Notes: generated from the sequence alone by a model not told the origin. A stretch of 64,000 nt of DNA from an uncultured Shewanella sp. (GCF_947497935.1 NZ_CANMIO010000001.1:434001-498000); one strand, 5' to 3'; numbered from the stretch's first letter, positions 1-9,659 are shown. Translations and numbers: made by a program.

Positions 1-913
1 TTTGAGATGGCATAAAGAATAAACAACCTGTCTTGGCTTCAACAAAGTCGAGTAAACGATCATAGTGGCCGTTATCATCAGCGTTAATCATTTGACTTAA
101 AGAGGTTTCAATAATTGATGGTGTCGCGGCAAAGCCTACAAACATGGTGCCATGCTCCATTGCATTACCATAAGGGCGGTTTTGCCTAAGCATCTTTATC
201 TCTTCTCCATCAATTTCGACTTTACTCTTAGCGTTGTGTGCCCAAGCAGGTTTGACGTCATCATTGAGCTCTACGTTATCCATTTTAGTGCGACCAACAA
301 CTTGCTCTTGATATTCAGTTGTCTGTTTGTCCCACAGGCCTTGACGGTCGATATAGCGCTGCACATGCAGATAGCTGCCACCACGGTGCAATTCAATATC
401 ATCAGTAACCAATACCGCTTCGACTCTTTCATCACCATCTGGATTCTCAGTACCATCGACAAAATCAATCATGTCGCGGTTATCTAGATATTTATAGCCT
501 TGTATATCTTCTGTAAGAGTGGCGATATCAGCCAGGCTGTTACGTATGTACTTTGCCGCTTGGAAGTTTAGATCTATGCGCTCAGACTTAATCATCACAA
601 AGATGTCGCCAGCAGTAGCAGGAAATACGCGTTCGCCATTACTCATGGCGGGAAAAGGGTGTAACTCAGCCGGTAAGGGATGGTCGGGGAAAAGTTGCGG
701 CCAAGCGTTTACCGAGAACCCAACAGAGATATTGAGGCCAGCGCTGAGATCTTTGTGGTTTATAGACTTTTCAATACCGCCAATTGCAGCAATGCAATCG
801 TCAATAGCATCAGAGGGTGCTGAGCTAGGTTTGAGGCAAAAAGTGAGGTACTCAACATGGGAGGTAGGATTAGATAACACCCCTGGTTGTGCGAGTGAGC
901 AAAGCGCTGTCAT
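1..913 (-). CDS. DyP-type (YfeX-like) heme peroxidase, C-terminus cut by window edge
   Basis: Dye-decolorizing peroxidases are cytoplasmic or encapsulated heme proteins that use H2O2 to oxidise organic substrates. The minus-strand frame from an ATG at 913 stays open to the window edge (304 codons), so it is absent from a closed-ORF list. The family signature FVDGTENP lies near residue 153 and holds the catalytic Asp of the GxxDG motif. A candidate proximal heme His lies in the AWAH segment near residue 225. The sequence still reads FFMPSQ at the edge, which matches the FFAPS end of Shewanella and E. coli homologues, so only about 10 residues are missing. Family membership is well supported; the physiological substrate is unknown. 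The gene is transcribed away from its right-hand neighbours. Confidence 0.9.
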   Translation of the reverse strand, partial: MTALCSLAQPGVLSNPTSHVEYLTFCLKPSSAPSDAIDDCIAAIGGIEKSINHKDLSAGLNISVGFSVNAWPQLFPDHPLPAELHPFPAMSNGERVFPATAGDIFVMIKSERIDLNFQAAKYIRNSLADIATLTEDIQGYKYLDNRDMIDFVDGTENPDGDERVEAVLVTDDIELHRGGSYLHVQRYIDRQGLWDKQTTEYQEQVVGRTKMDNVELNDDVKPAWAHNAKSKVEIDGEEIKMLRQNRPYGNAMEHGTMFVGFAATPSIIETSLSQMINADDNGHYDRLLDFVEAKTGCLFFMPSQ

Positions 914-1299
914 TAAAGTTTCCCCGTCTGAAAAGGTTAGCTATGGTAGAACCGTCAATATCTGTTGCAGGAGTACATCCCAAATCAATACCTCTTGTTA
1001 AAGAGATGACAGAACTGACTGGAGTACTTAAAAACTATACGCCTTTAATTATAGATGTGAAATTAACTAGCGTTAATCATTGCCTAGAAGAGCTAGAGGG
1101 GAGGTATTTTGACTGGGTTTTATTGAATACAGTGACGTGAGTTAAGAAATTGGCAATAAAGTCAGCGCTGTTGGCAAGGTAATTTGAGAACCCAGTTAAC
1201 TCTGTGTATTGTGCTGCTATTTAAGTTGATGTTTTATCTACGTGTTTTATTTTTTTTGCATTAGGCTTGCCAGCCAAATACCTCTAACCACATTGAGTA
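914..1299. other. intergenic region between the peroxidase gene and the lipoprotein gene
   Basis: Apart from the doubtful 65-residue ORF at 943-1140, I see only AT-rich sequence. A T-run near 1247-1258 precedes the lipoprotein gene. No convincing promoter, terminator or RNA gene was recognised. Confidence 0.4.
943..1140 (+). CDS. small ORF of unknown function (65 aa)
   Basis: A short plus-strand frame begins with ATG at 943, six bases after a reasonable AAGG ribosome-binding site, and encodes 65 residues. It starts just upstream of the divergent peroxidase gene. I do not recognise the protein and see no signal peptide, membrane segment or motif. The frame is also open upstream to 889, across the peroxidase start codon. 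That fits either a decayed gene remnant or a chance ORF equally well. Confidence 0.25.
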   Translation: MVEPSISVAGVHPKSIPLVKEMTELTGVLKNYTPLIIDVKLTSVNHCLEELEGRYFDWVLLNTVT

Positions 1300-2358
1300 A
1301 TGATTATGCTGTACACCCAAAGATTAAAGCGAGTAACGTCCCTATTCATGCTGCTGATAAGTGTTTGGTTACTATCGGCATGCGGCAATGATATACAGCT
1401 TCCGGTTAGTGAGGACGATTTAGATCAAACTCGCTGTGGCGAGAAATATCAAAGTGATTGCCCAGAGACTTATCGTGGCAAGTTGTTTACTGGTATTGCG
1501 ACCAATTATGCTTATGGCAAGGCGTTTTATAGAGCGACTCAGTATCAAGATGGACTCGAGTACGGCTATAGCTTCTCGACGCTAAACAATCAACTCAATG
1601 AAACGGCTTGGTATAAGGCGGGTAAGTTAGATGGAAAACAGATCAGTTATCACTTTTCGACCACTGGAAAGCCGCAATGGGTGAGGCTTTACCAAGCAGG
1701 CGTAAAAACGGATCATTGGCTTTATGATGAGCAGGGCGTAATCCTCAGCTATAAGCGATTCGAAGGCGACAAAGAAGTCGAGAGTATCAGTTATGAAAAA
1801 GGCCGAGAATGGCGCCTGTATTATTTTGTTGATGGTGAAAAGCGCCAACGCCACAAGGACTATTATGCAGATGGCCTGCTTGAGAGCGAGAGTGAATTTA
1901 TTTATGCCGATTATAAAAAGCTCAATGAGAAAACTTACTATCGTAATGGTCGCTTAAGAAGCAAATTTAACTACGACAGGGTAACCAATACCGGCATATT
2001 AGAAACCTACGGATCAGATGGCAAACGGCGATCAGAGCAGCATTATGGCTATAATCCACTCAATACCCGCCATGGGGTGCAGTTAACCTTTTGTGGTGAA
2101 AATGGTCGGGTTGATTCTCGCGAGCATTACAACATGGGCGTAGAAGATGGTGAGTTTGCTAAATATCACTGTAATGGCCAGTTAATATCCAAACGTACTT
2201 ATGTAAACGGCGTAGTGACAGATAAACAGATTAAAGTCTACGATGAGAATGGCCTGGCAGTGGTGATAAAAAAGCTTGATGGCAAAGGTAACATCATCCA
2301 AGAAAGCTACTTTGATGAAGACTTATCTAAATGGGTCACTTATTCAACATCAGACTAG
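1300..2358 (+). CDS. lipoprotein with MORN-like (YwqK-type) repeats
   Basis: This 352-residue protein begins with a lipoprotein signal peptide: a basic start, a hydrophobic run and the lipobox LLSACGN, with predicted cleavage before Cys at about residue 28. The mature part consists of irregular tandem units around G-x-x-D/N-G followed by aromatic and basic residues (for example YYADGLLESESEF and YRNGRLRSKFNY). This is the toxin-antitoxin YwqK/MORN-variant repeat pattern, usually found in envelope proteins. The function of such repeats in proteobacteria is not established. A second in-frame ATG at 1306 is an equally possible start. No partner toxin gene is adjacent, so I do not infer a toxin-antitoxin role. 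Confidence 0.7.
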   Translation: MIMLYTQRLKRVTSLFMLLISVWLLSACGNDIQLPVSEDDLDQTRCGEKYQSDCPETYRGKLFTGIATNYAYGKAFYRATQYQDGLEYGYSFSTLNNQLNETAWYKAGKLDGKQISYHFSTTGKPQWVRLYQAGVKTDHWLYDEQGVILSYKRFEGDKEVESISYEKGREWRLYYFVDGEKRQRHKDYYADGLLESESEFIYADYKKLNEKTYYRNGRLRSKFNYDRVTNTGILETYGSDGKRRSEQHYGYNPLNTRHGVQLTFCGENGRVDSREHYNMGVEDGEFAKYHCNGQLISKRTYVNGVVTDKQIKVYDENGLAVVIKKLDGKGNIIQESYFDEDLSKWVTYSTSD

Positions 2359-2647
2359 TTGCTAGTGGACAATCCTTTTGCGAAGAGGGCGGCAACTTGG
2401 CATAAGCTGCTTTATAGCAGAGTAATGCAGCTTAAAGGGCTAATTTGAACTTTTACTCTATTAAAATGCGACAAGATCCATTAGGTTAATATTTAGTTAA
2501 ATCAGACGAGCTTTATAAGGTGGCAGTATTTTTGTTAGCTGCAACAGCGCTTTTAGCTACTGGCTAAGGTTGATAGCTTGTCAAATTACTGACTTAAATT
2601 GACTTTATGAAGTGCCTATAGAGAGCGCTTAAAATGGAGAAGAGCAG

Positions 2648-3187
2648 ATGAAATCCGCCGAAGAACAGCTATCAACCTACAAAAGTGTGCATTTAAATCC
2701 GAAAAACATTAAGACCCATTTTGTCGGGATCCCGCTGATTATCTGGTCACTCTTTTTATTATTAAATCTAATACCATTAAACTTTGCCGTATCCAACGAT
2801 CCTGTTGTTAGTTTTAATGTGGCCACTATTTTCACTGTTGGCGTGCTTATCTATTATTTTTTACTCCATGCGAGGCTGGCGGTAGGTCTAACGCTGTTTA
2901 TTATTCCTGTGCTCTATACATCGGGCCTTGTGGCGCAAATGACCAATGCTATTTGGATAGCACTGGCGGTATTTTTTGTTGGCTGGATAATTCAATTTAT
3001 TGGCCATCATTATGAAAAAGCCAAGCCTGCTTTTGTCGATGATCTGAATCAGCTGTTGATTGGACCATTTTTCTTGATGGCTGAAGTTTATTTTATGCTT
3101 GGTATGGAAAAAAAGTTGTTAGACGACATTACGCCAATGGCTCGAGAGAAGCGTAGAGCATTAGAAGCTGCCAAAAGTGCGGCTTAA
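2648..3187 (+). CDS. Mpo1-like (DUF962) membrane protein
   Basis: This 179-residue integral membrane protein has four hydrophobic segments between about residues 28 and 125. The conserved family pattern is present: an N-terminal H-x-x-x-x-N...HFVGIP block and a C-terminal GHHYEKAKPAF block. In yeast Mpo1 the corresponding His residues bind Fe2+ and the enzyme catalyses alpha-oxidation of 2-hydroxy fatty acids. Whether bacterial members do this is inference. A good Shine-Dalgarno sequence (GGAGAAGAG) precedes the ATG, and a rho-independent terminator follows directly, so the gene looks monocistronic. Confidence 0.75.
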   Translation: MKSAEEQLSTYKSVHLNPKNIKTHFVGIPLIIWSLFLLLNLIPLNFAVSNDPVVSFNVATIFTVGVLIYYFLLHARLAVGLTLFIIPVLYTSGLVAQMTNAIWIALAVFFVGWIIQFIGHHYEKAKPAFVDDLNQLLIGPFFLMAEVYFMLGMEKKLLDDITPMAREKRRALEAAKSAA

Positions 3188-3203
3188 TAAAGGTGGGATA
3201 AAT

Positions 3204-3228
3204 AAAGGCGCTAATAGCGCCTTTTTTT
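3204..3228. terminator. rho-independent terminator after the Mpo1-like gene
   Basis: The hairpin AAAGGCGC-TAAT-AGCGCCTTT is followed by a T-run on the plus strand. A-rich sequence on the other side may let it also serve the convergent CorB-like gene. Confidence 0.85.
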
Positions 3229-3264
3229 AATAGAAACTGACTTTAGTCCCGAGTTCTTTCGACA

Positions 3265-4548
3265 TTATACTTCGGGCCTTTTAGGGGCTTTATAGTGTTG
3301 TGGCATGACTCTTACCGTTTTAATCATGTTGTCAGCAACATCAACCACCTCGAGTGGATAACCGTATAGACGCATTGAGGTATTAGGTTCTGGGATCTCC
3401 TCAAGGTATTCCAGCACTAAACCGTTAATCGTCTTAGGTCCGTCAATCGGAAAGTGCCAAGCCATCTCTTTATTTAGTTCGCGAATGTTGATGCTAGCCT
3501 CAACCAGATAGCTACCATCTTGTTGCTGATTGATATCTTCACTCGGTGTGGTCACCATAGAGGTGGTAAAATCACCGACGATCTCTTCTAAAATATCTTC
3601 TAGTGTTACTAAGCCCTGAATATCGCCATATTCATCGACAACCAGACCGATACGCTCTTTGTTCTGTTGAAAGTTGGATAGCTGCACATTAAGCGGTGTT
3701 GCTTCAGGAATAAAGTACAGCTCTTTAACTGCGCGCAGTAGGGATGACTTACTAAACTGACCTTTAGATTGCAGCCTTAATGCGTCTCTTAGGTGAACAA
3801 AACCTACAGCATCATCGATGGTGTCGCGGTAGAGCAACACCCTTGTGTGCGGGCTTTGGATCACCTGCTTATTGATGCTCTTAAACTCATCGTTAATATT
3901 GATGGCATAAAGATCAGAGCGTGGGATCATGATGTCGTCTACCGTTACCTTTTCAAGGTCCATAATTGATAGCAGCATTTCTTGGTGACGCTGGGGGATC
4001 AGGGCTCCCGCTTCATTTACAACGGTACGCAGTTCTTCTTGGCTTAAAGCATCATCGGCTTTAACCGAGCGAATACCCAGTAAGCGTAAAAACGTAGAGG
4101 TAATGAAGTTAACGACTTTGACTAAAGGAGAAAGAACAACTAACAGAACACGTAAAATAACACTAGAGGGGAAGGCGATACGTTCAGGATGAAGGGCGGC
4201 AACGGTTTTGGGGGTGACTTCAGCAAACACAAGGACGACGAGCGTTAACACACCGGTCGAGATGGCGACCCCCACGTCACCAAATAAACGTATACCAATA
4301 ATGGTTGCGATAGCTGAGGCTAAAATATTAACTAGGTTATTGCCAATCAAAATCAGTCCAATGAGACGATCTGGGCGCTCAAGCATGACGATAGCGCGTT
4401 TAGCACCTTTATGGCCGCTATTCGCCAAGTGTCTAAGGCGGTAGCGATTGAGTGACATCATGGCGGTTTCTGAGCCAGAGAAGTAGGCTGAGAGCAGAAT
4501 TAAGACGAACAGAATAGTTAAAAGTACGCCAGTGGATATATCGTCCAA
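3265..4548 (-). CDS. CNNM/CBS-domain membrane protein, CorB/YfjD (HlyC/CorC) family
   Basis: This 427-residue protein has the standard family order. A DUF21/CNNM transmembrane domain (residues about 1-190, motif SGSETAMMSLNRYRLR) is followed by a CBS pair (about 205-330, with DEYGDIQGLVTLEDILEEIVGDF) and a C-terminal CorC_HlyC domain (about 345-420). CNNM/CorB proteins are linked to Mg2+ (and Co2+) export at the inner membrane. The start appears to be TTG at 4548, with GGAG about 8 bases upstream; no better ATG keeps the first membrane helix intact. It lies 143 bp downstream of the ypjD-like gene on the same strand, so co-transcription is possible. Confidence 0.88.
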   Translation of the reverse strand: MDDISTGVLLTILFVLILLSAYFSGSETAMMSLNRYRLRHLANSGHKGAKRAIVMLERPDRLIGLILIGNNLVNILASAIATIIGIRLFGDVGVAISTGVLTLVVLVFAEVTPKTVAALHPERIAFPSSVILRVLLVVLSPLVKVVNFITSTFLRLLGIRSVKADDALSQEELRTVVNEAGALIPQRHQEMLLSIMDLEKVTVDDIMIPRSDLYAININDEFKSINKQVIQSPHTRVLLYRDTIDDAVGFVHLRDALRLQSKGQFSKSSLLRAVKELYFIPEATPLNVQLSNFQQNKERIGLVVDEYGDIQGLVTLEDILEEIVGDFTTSMVTTPSEDINQQQDGSYLVEASINIRELNKEMAWHFPIDGPKTINGLVLEYLEEIPEPNTSMRLYGYPLEVVDVADNMIKTVRVMPQHYKAPKRPEV

Positions 4549-4691
4549 ACGTTGGAACTCCGCTGTTGTTTAAAGAAAGGGCGAATAGTAAAGCTGAAAA
4601 AGCACTATGAAATTAGTAATTACAGAACTTTCAAGAGGGTGTCAAGTTTGACCCACCACTATAGGATGGGTCAATTAACAATGTGTGCAGC

Positions 4692-5480
4692 TTAGTTGAG
4701 GATTAACTCTTTAACAACACGGGCACCAAAATAGGCTAATGATAACAAGACGCCACCGGTTAACGTGTAAGCTACCGCTGCTCTAATTCGACAGCCGACC
4801 CAATATTGCTGAGCTAACATGGCTATATAGACGCACCAAGCCATAATCGATAGTACAGCTTTGTGGCCCTTGCCTTCCTCAAACATATCATCGAGGAAGA
4901 TAAAGCCCGTAGCCAATGACAAACTCAATAAAATTACGCCAACTATCACTAAGTGATAAAGCTGCTTTTCTACTGTCATCAGTGGTGGCATAGCAGAGGT
5001 CATCACCAGCTTCTTACTCTTAAGGCGGTTTTGAATAATGGCCAGTTGGATAGCGTAAAGAGCCGCGATCATCAAAGCACTATAAGCCATAAGTGACAAT
5101 ACCACGTGAACTAAGACGTCTGGGTGGAGCTCGAAATGAATAATGTATTCAGGAGGCACTAACCAAAGTAGAGCGACAGAAATGACCGAACAAGCATAAA
5201 CCACAGGTAAAACCACAATGACTTTAAGCCTAAACAGCAAAATGGTGAAACTGAAAGTAATAATCCAGTTAACCATAGAGATAACATTGGTTAGGCTGAA
5301 GTTCTGGCCATCTGAGGTGACGATGGCTTGCGACAGTGCTGCTGCATGCAGTACTACACCAATCGCAGCTACGCCAGCAACTAATTTTCTGTTTGGACCG
5401 TCAGCGTGAAAAAGTCGGCTGGCGACGAGAACCAGAGCAATACTGTAAAACAACATGGCTGAAGCTGAAAAAATGACCAT
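4692..5480 (-). CDS. ypjD: YpjD-like inner-membrane protein with CcsA-type domain
   Basis: This 262-residue protein has eight predicted membrane segments and belongs to the cytochrome c assembly (CcsA/CcmC-like) superfamily. Its position divergent from ffh and next to a CorB/YfjD-like gene matches the conserved gammaproteobacterial arrangement in which it is named YpjD. A direct role in heme handling has not been shown for this branch, so only family membership is claimed. The ATG at 5480 is preceded by AGG at a suitable distance. Confidence 0.8.
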   Translation of the reverse strand: MVIFSASAMLFYSIALVLVASRLFHADGPNRKLVAGVAAIGVVLHAAALSQAIVTSDGQNFSLTNVISMVNWIITFSFTILLFRLKVIVVLPVVYACSVISVALLWLVPPEYIIHFELHPDVLVHVVLSLMAYSALMIAALYAIQLAIIQNRLKSKKLVMTSAMPPLMTVEKQLYHLVIVGVILLSLSLATGFIFLDDMFEEGKGHKAVLSIMAWCVYIAMLAQQYWVGCRIRAAVAYTLTGGVLLSLAYFGARVVKELILN

Positions 5481-5885
5481 TGAGTATTAACCTATTTGTT
5501 TTTGAACTTGATGCGCTAACACATGCTCTTATGTATAAGTAAAACTGACCAACAACTTGCATACTAGCGTGATTCAAACAGGAGTTAAATTACTGAGTGA
5601 ACAAATATATCGAGTCAATTTTAGGTACGAAAGTCATTTAGACTTTAAACGTTAAGTTAGCATGTAACATTATGGTGTAGAATAGCATGAGCTAATGGGC
5701 TTTGGGCAGTGACCTTGGTTGCAAAAATAGGTCGATTTTTTGTCTAATTACCAATTTTTAGTCACTTTTTACGTTTCACGACCCTTAGTTGTAAAAGTAA
5801 CTTGCGTCATTCTGTAGCATAATATCTGGGCATCGCTATAATACAGCCCCATCAATGTAAATTTTAAACGGTAAAGAACTGGATA
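5481..5885. other. divergent promoter region ypjD / ffh
   Basis: This 405-bp non-coding region is AT-rich and must hold promoters for both divergent genes. A consensus -10 hexamer TATAAT lies at 5837-5842, about 44 bp before the ffh start, with only a weak -35 match upstream. No ORF, repeat or operator was recognised. Confidence 0.5.
5837..5842 (+). promoter_or_regulatory. probable -10 box of the ffh promoter
   Basis: The hexamer is a perfect TATAAT at a suitable distance upstream of ffh. The best -35 candidate 18 bp further up (TGTAGC) is poor. Confidence 0.4.
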
Positions 5886-7259
5886 ATGTTTGAGAACTTA
5901 ACTGACAGATTGTCACGGACTCTGAAAAATATCAGTGGCCGTGGTCGCTTAACGGAAGAAAACGTTAAGGAAACCTTACGCGAAGTCCGCATGGCACTTC
6001 TTGAGGCCGATGTTGCCTTGCCTGTGGTTCGTGAATTCGTAAATAGCGTTAAAGAACGCGCTGTTGGACAAGAGGTTTCTAAGAGTCTAAGTCCAGGCCA
6101 AGCCTTTATTAAGATCGTTCAAAGCGAACTTGAAAATGCGATGGGTGAAGCGAATGAAGCTTTAGACCTATCTGCGCAGCCGCCTGCAGTGATCATGATG
6201 GCGGGTTTGCAAGGTGCGGGTAAGACCACCAGTGTTGCAAAACTGTCTAAATTCTTGCGTGAGCGCGAGAAGAAATCTGTTCTTGTTGTGTCTGCCGACG
6301 TTTATCGTCCAGCGGCGATCAAGCAGCTAGAAACCTTAGCAGGTGAAGTTGAAGTTCAATTCTTCCCATCAGACGTTAGCCAAAAGCCAGTCGATATCGC
6401 TAATGCAGCGATTGCTCACGCTAAGCTAAAATTCATTGATGTGGTTATTGTCGATACAGCAGGTCGTTTGCATGTCGATGAAGCCATGATGGATGAGATT
6501 AAAGAGCTTCATGCTGCAGTAAAACCAGTTGAGACTCTGTTTGTGGTTGACGCCATGACAGGTCAAGATGCGGCCAATACAGCTAAGGCCTTTAACGAAG
6601 CGTTACCGCTAACTGGTGTGGTACTGACCAAGGTTGACGGTGATGCACGTGGTGGTGCCGCGCTGTCGATTCGTCATATCACAGGTAAGCCAATTAAATT
6701 CTTGGGTGTGGGTGAGAAAACCGACGCGTTAGAAGCGTTCCACCCTGATCGTGTTGCTTCACGTATTCTAGGTATGGGCGACGTGCTGTCTCTTATTGAA
6801 GAGGTTGAGCGCGGCGTTGACCAAGAAAAGGCGATGAAGCTTGCTGCTAAAGTAAAGAAAGGCGGAAGTTTTGATTTAGAAGATTTCCGTGAGCAGCTGC
6901 AGCAGATGAAGAACATGGGCGGCATGATGAACATGATTGAGAAGCTGCCTGGTGTGGGTCAATTACCACCTGAGGCTTTAGCTCAAGTTCAAGACGGCAA
7001 GATGACAGGGCAGATGGAAGCGATTATCAATTCTATGACGCCAGGTGAACGCCAACGTCCAGATATCATTAAAGGTTCTCGTAAGCGCAGAATCGCGATG
7101 GGTTCAGGCACGCAAATTCAAGACGTGAACCGTTTACTTAAACAGTTTACGCAAATGCAGAAGATGATGAAAAAAATGTCATCGAAAGGCGGCATGAAAA
7201 AAATGATGCGTGGTATGAGCGGTATGCTTCCACCAGGCATGAAAATGCCGGGCCGCTAG
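5886..7259 (+). CDS. ffh: signal recognition particle GTPase Ffh
   Basis: Ffh binds 4.5S RNA and hydrophobic signal sequences, and delivers ribosome-nascent chains to FtsY at the inner membrane. The 457-residue protein has the N domain (1-90) and then the G domain. The P-loop GLQGAGKTT lies near residue 107, DTAGR near 190 and the guanine-specificity motif TKVDGD near 248. The C-terminal M domain is rich in methionine, ending in a run of KMMKKM/GGMKKMM type that lines the signal-sequence groove. Length and motif order are standard. It lies upstream of rpsP-rimM-trmD-rplS, the usual gammaproteobacterial order. Confidence 0.97.
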   Translation: MFENLTDRLSRTLKNISGRGRLTEENVKETLREVRMALLEADVALPVVREFVNSVKERAVGQEVSKSLSPGQAFIKIVQSELENAMGEANEALDLSAQPPAVIMMAGLQGAGKTTSVAKLSKFLREREKKSVLVVSADVYRPAAIKQLETLAGEVEVQFFPSDVSQKPVDIANAAIAHAKLKFIDVVIVDTAGRLHVDEAMMDEIKELHAAVKPVETLFVVDAMTGQDAANTAKAFNEALPLTGVVLTKVDGDARGGAALSIRHITGKPIKFLGVGEKTDALEAFHPDRVASRILGMGDVLSLIEEVERGVDQEKAMKLAAKVKKGGSFDLEDFREQLQQMKNMGGMMNMIEKLPGVGQLPPEALAQVQDGKMTGQMEAIINSMTPGERQRPDIIKGSRKRRIAMGSGTQIQDVNRLLKQFTQMQKMMKKMSSKGGMKKMMRGMSGMLPPGMKMPGR

Positions 7260-7403
7260 GCTATCTTTCAATTCTGCAAAGCTAATTTTACAGACTAGAG
7301 TGAAACTCACCCTGGTCTGTTAATCGTTTTAGGCGTAAAAAACGCCGATTACGGTTGCATTCGTCGGTCAGTCAGGTAAAATCTGCCGGCTTTCTATCTG
7401 GGG

Positions 7404-7424
7404 CTCTCCGCGAACACGGAGTTT
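7404..7424 (+). promoter_or_regulatory. hairpin in the rpsP leader
   Basis: CTCCG...CGGAG can form a short GC-rich stem about 50 bp before the rpsP start, followed by the T-rich stretch TTTCAGTTTTTATTTTTG. It could be a weak terminator, an attenuator or a chance hairpin. A second hairpin, GGCGT-aaaa-ACGCC, lies at about 7331-7345. Function not established. Confidence 0.25.
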
Positions 7425-7476
7425 CAGTTTTTATTTTTGCTTGATAAAAAGCAAATCATTAGAGGATACCAAACGC

Positions 7477-7728
7477 ATGGTTACCATTCGTTTAGCTCGT
7501 GGCGGCGCAAAAAAGCGTCCATTTTATAACATCGTTGTAGCTGACAGCCGTAACGCCCGTGACGGTCGTTTCATCGAGCGCGTTGGCTTTTTTAACCCAG
7601 TAGCACGTGGCCAAGAAGAAGCTCTACGCTTAGATCTTGACCGTGTTGAGCATTGGGTTGCTAACGGTGCTGCTACTACTGATCGTGTAGCAAAATTGAT
7701 CAAAGACGCTCGTAAAGCTGCTGCTTAA
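7477..7728 (+). CDS. rpsP: 30S ribosomal protein S16
   Basis: S16 is a small basic protein needed for assembly of the 30S 5' domain. The correct start is the ATG at 7477, which gives [18 protein letters not shown], the invariant family N-terminus, and 83 residues. An AGAGGA ribosome-binding site lies 10 bases upstream. The open frame continues upstream to 7441, but that extension has no homologue. First gene of the rpsP-rimM-trmD-rplS operon. Confidence 0.97.
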
Positions 7729-7748
7729 TAGCGTTAGGGTATAGATTG

Positions 7749-8279
7749 ATGAGTAGTAAACAAGAACCCGTCATCCTTGGCAAAATCGGTTCAAGTTATG
7801 GCATTAAAGGTTGGTTGAAGATCACTACCTATACCGACTCTGTTGAAGGTATCTTTGACTATTCACCTTGGCTTATTAAAGAGCAAGGCGAATGGCGCGA
7901 GGTTAAAGTCGCCCAGTGGCGTTTCCAAGGTAAAGCAGTTGTTGCTTGTCTTGAAGGCGTATCAACACGGGATGAGGCACAAGCGCTTACTAATTGTGAG
8001 ATTGCGGTGCCTGCTGAGCAGATGCAAGAGCTTCCAGAAGATGAATTCTACTGGCGAGATCTTATAGGCTGTGAAGTCACTAATACCAAAGGCTACAACA
8101 TGGGTACAGTTCAGGAGATCGTGGAAACAGGATCGAATGACGTACTTTTAGTTAAAGCAAACGCAAAAGATGGCTTTGGCAAAGCGGAACGTATGATTCC
8201 CTTTGTTACTGACCAGTTCATCCAAAAGGTGGACTTGGCAGCAAAACAGATTTTAGTGGATTGGGATCCGGACTTTTAA
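7749..8279 (+). CDS. rimM: ribosome maturation factor RimM
   Basis: RimM assists maturation of the 30S head and binds S19. The 176-residue protein has the N-terminal RimM beta-barrel ([18 protein letters not shown] near residues 8-25) and a C-terminal PRC-barrel (about 100-175, containing [11 protein letters not shown] and DVLLVKA). The ATG at 7749 is preferred over the in-frame TTG directly before it. It lies 20 bp after rpsP within the ribosomal/tRNA-modification operon. Confidence 0.95.
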   Translation: MSSKQEPVILGKIGSSYGIKGWLKITTYTDSVEGIFDYSPWLIKEQGEWREVKVAQWRFQGKAVVACLEGVSTRDEAQALTNCEIAVPAEQMQELPEDEFYWRDLIGCEVTNTKGYNMGTVQEIVETGSNDVLLVKANAKDGFGKAERMIPFVTDQFIQKVDLAAKQILVDWDPDF

Positions 8280-8294
8280 GTCGAGGTACAACAT

Positions 8295-9041
8295 ATGTGG
8301 TTAGGGGTAGTAACCCTGTTTCCCGAGATGTTTCGTGCCGTAACAGACTTTGGTGTAACGGGTCGTGCAGTTAGTAAAGGGTTACTAGAGTTGCAAACGT
8401 GGAATCCTCGAGATTTCACCCATGATAAACATAAAACTGTGGATGACCGCCCTTATGGTGGTGGCCCAGGAATGTTGATGATGGTGCAGCCTCTACGTGA
8501 TGCCATCCATGCGGCGAAAGCTGCAGCTGGAAAAGAGGCAAAGGTGATTTACCTTTCTCCTCAAGGCCGTAAGCTGACACAGCAAGGCGTTGAAGAGTTA
8601 GCAAAATCATCCAGTTTGGTTTTAGTGTGTGGTCGATACGAAGGTGTTGATGAACGCATTATTCAAACTGAAGTGGACGAAGAGTGGTCGATAGGGGATT
8701 ACGTGCTTTCGGGCGGTGAACTCCCAGCGATGACTCTGATTGATTCAGTTTCAAGATTGGTTCCTGGCGTACTAGGAAAACAAGCTTCCGCAGAGCAGGA
8801 TTCCTTCTCTGATGGATTACTGGATTGTCCCCACTATACGCGTCCTGAAAGTTTGGATGGACTGGATGTTCCAGCCGTATTGCTAAGTGGCAACCACGAA
8901 CATATTAGACGCTGGCGTTTACAGCAAAGCCTAGGTAGGACTTTGTTGAGACGACCAGAATTACTTGAAAATCTAGCTCTGACTGGCGAACAAGAGAAGC
9001 TATTAGCCGAATTTGTTGACAACATCAAACAAGATGATTAG
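8295..9041 (+). CDS. trmD: tRNA (guanine-N1)-methyltransferase TrmD
   Basis: TrmD is a SAM-dependent SPOUT-class enzyme that makes m1G37 in tRNAs reading CNN and some GNN codons, preventing +1 frameshifts. The 248-residue protein starts [13 protein letters not shown]. It carries the trefoil-knot SAM-binding signature [13 protein letters not shown] followed by [15 protein letters not shown] (about residues 112-145). The tRNA-binding C-terminal domain includes [13 protein letters not shown]. Spacing of 15 bp after rimM supports one transcript. Confidence 0.97.
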   Translation: MWLGVVTLFPEMFRAVTDFGVTGRAVSKGLLELQTWNPRDFTHDKHKTVDDRPYGGGPGMLMMVQPLRDAIHAAKAAAGKEAKVIYLSPQGRKLTQQGVEELAKSSSLVLVCGRYEGVDERIIQTEVDEEWSIGDYVLSGGELPAMTLIDSVSRLVPGVLGKQASAEQDSFSDGLLDCPHYTRPESLDGLDVPAVLLSGNHEHIRRWRLQQSLGRTLLRRPELLENLALTGEQEKLLAEFVDNIKQDD

Positions 9042-9077
9042 TCGAAGCGCAGTTATTACTAGTATGGAGTTTATTTA

Positions 9078-9431
9078 ATGAATAACATCATCAAAATGCT
9101 CAACGAAGAGCAAATGAAAACCGACGTACCACAATTTGGTGCCGGTGATACAGTAGTTGTTAAAGTACGTGTTGTAGAAGGCGGTAAAGAGCGTCTACAG
9201 GCGTTTGAAGGCGTTGTAATCGCTAAGCGTAACCGCGGCGTTCACTCTGCATTCACAGTACGTAAAATCTCTAATGGTGAAGGTGTTGAGCGTGCGTTCC
9301 AGACTCACAGCCCAATCATCTCTAGCATCGAAGTTAAGCGTCGCGGCCGTGTTCGTCGTGCTAAGCTTTACTACCTACGTGATCGTTCAGGCAAGTCTGC
9401 ACGTATCCGTGAGAAGCTTGCTACTAAGTAA
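9078..9431 (+). CDS. rplS: 50S ribosomal protein L19
   Basis: L19 lies at the 30S-50S interface. The 117-residue sequence has the conserved [30 protein letters not shown] core and the basic C-terminus [17 protein letters not shown] ribosome-binding site (GGAG) precedes the ATG. This is the last gene of the rpsP operon, with a rho-independent terminator about 40 bp downstream. Confidence 0.97.
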   Translation: MNNIIKMLNEEQMKTDVPQFGAGDTVVVKVRVVEGGKERLQAFEGVVIAKRNRGVHSAFTVRKISNGEGVERAFQTHSPIISSIEVKRRGRVRRAKLYYLRDRSGKSARIREKLATK

Positions 9432-9472
9432 TTTAGTACTCGCTAAAAAAAAGATGCAGTGTTCGCACGAGA

Positions 9473-9496
9473 AACCGCCTATATGGCGGTTTTTTG
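9473..9496 (+). terminator. terminator of the rpsP-rplS operon
   Basis: AACCGCC-TATAT-GGCGGTT stem followed by six T residues. Confidence 0.9.
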
Positions 9497-9659
9497 TTGC
9501 CTAAAATAAGTTAAAACTAACAGAGCTGTCTGTTTTGGCTCAAACAGCCACCTCCTCGTTTTGTTCTCTTTCCTTTAGCTTGCACTGCTGGATTAGAATT
9601 TTTCATTTATTTAAATTGCACTTGATCTTATATCGCCGAATAGGCATAGTGCTTACAAG

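Noticed and set aside
152..1001. Plus-strand ORFs of 111 and 160 codons at the left edge
   Set aside because: They run antisense to the DyP peroxidase frame, which has the family motifs and stays open to the window edge. The plus-strand translations show no motif or good ribosome-binding site.
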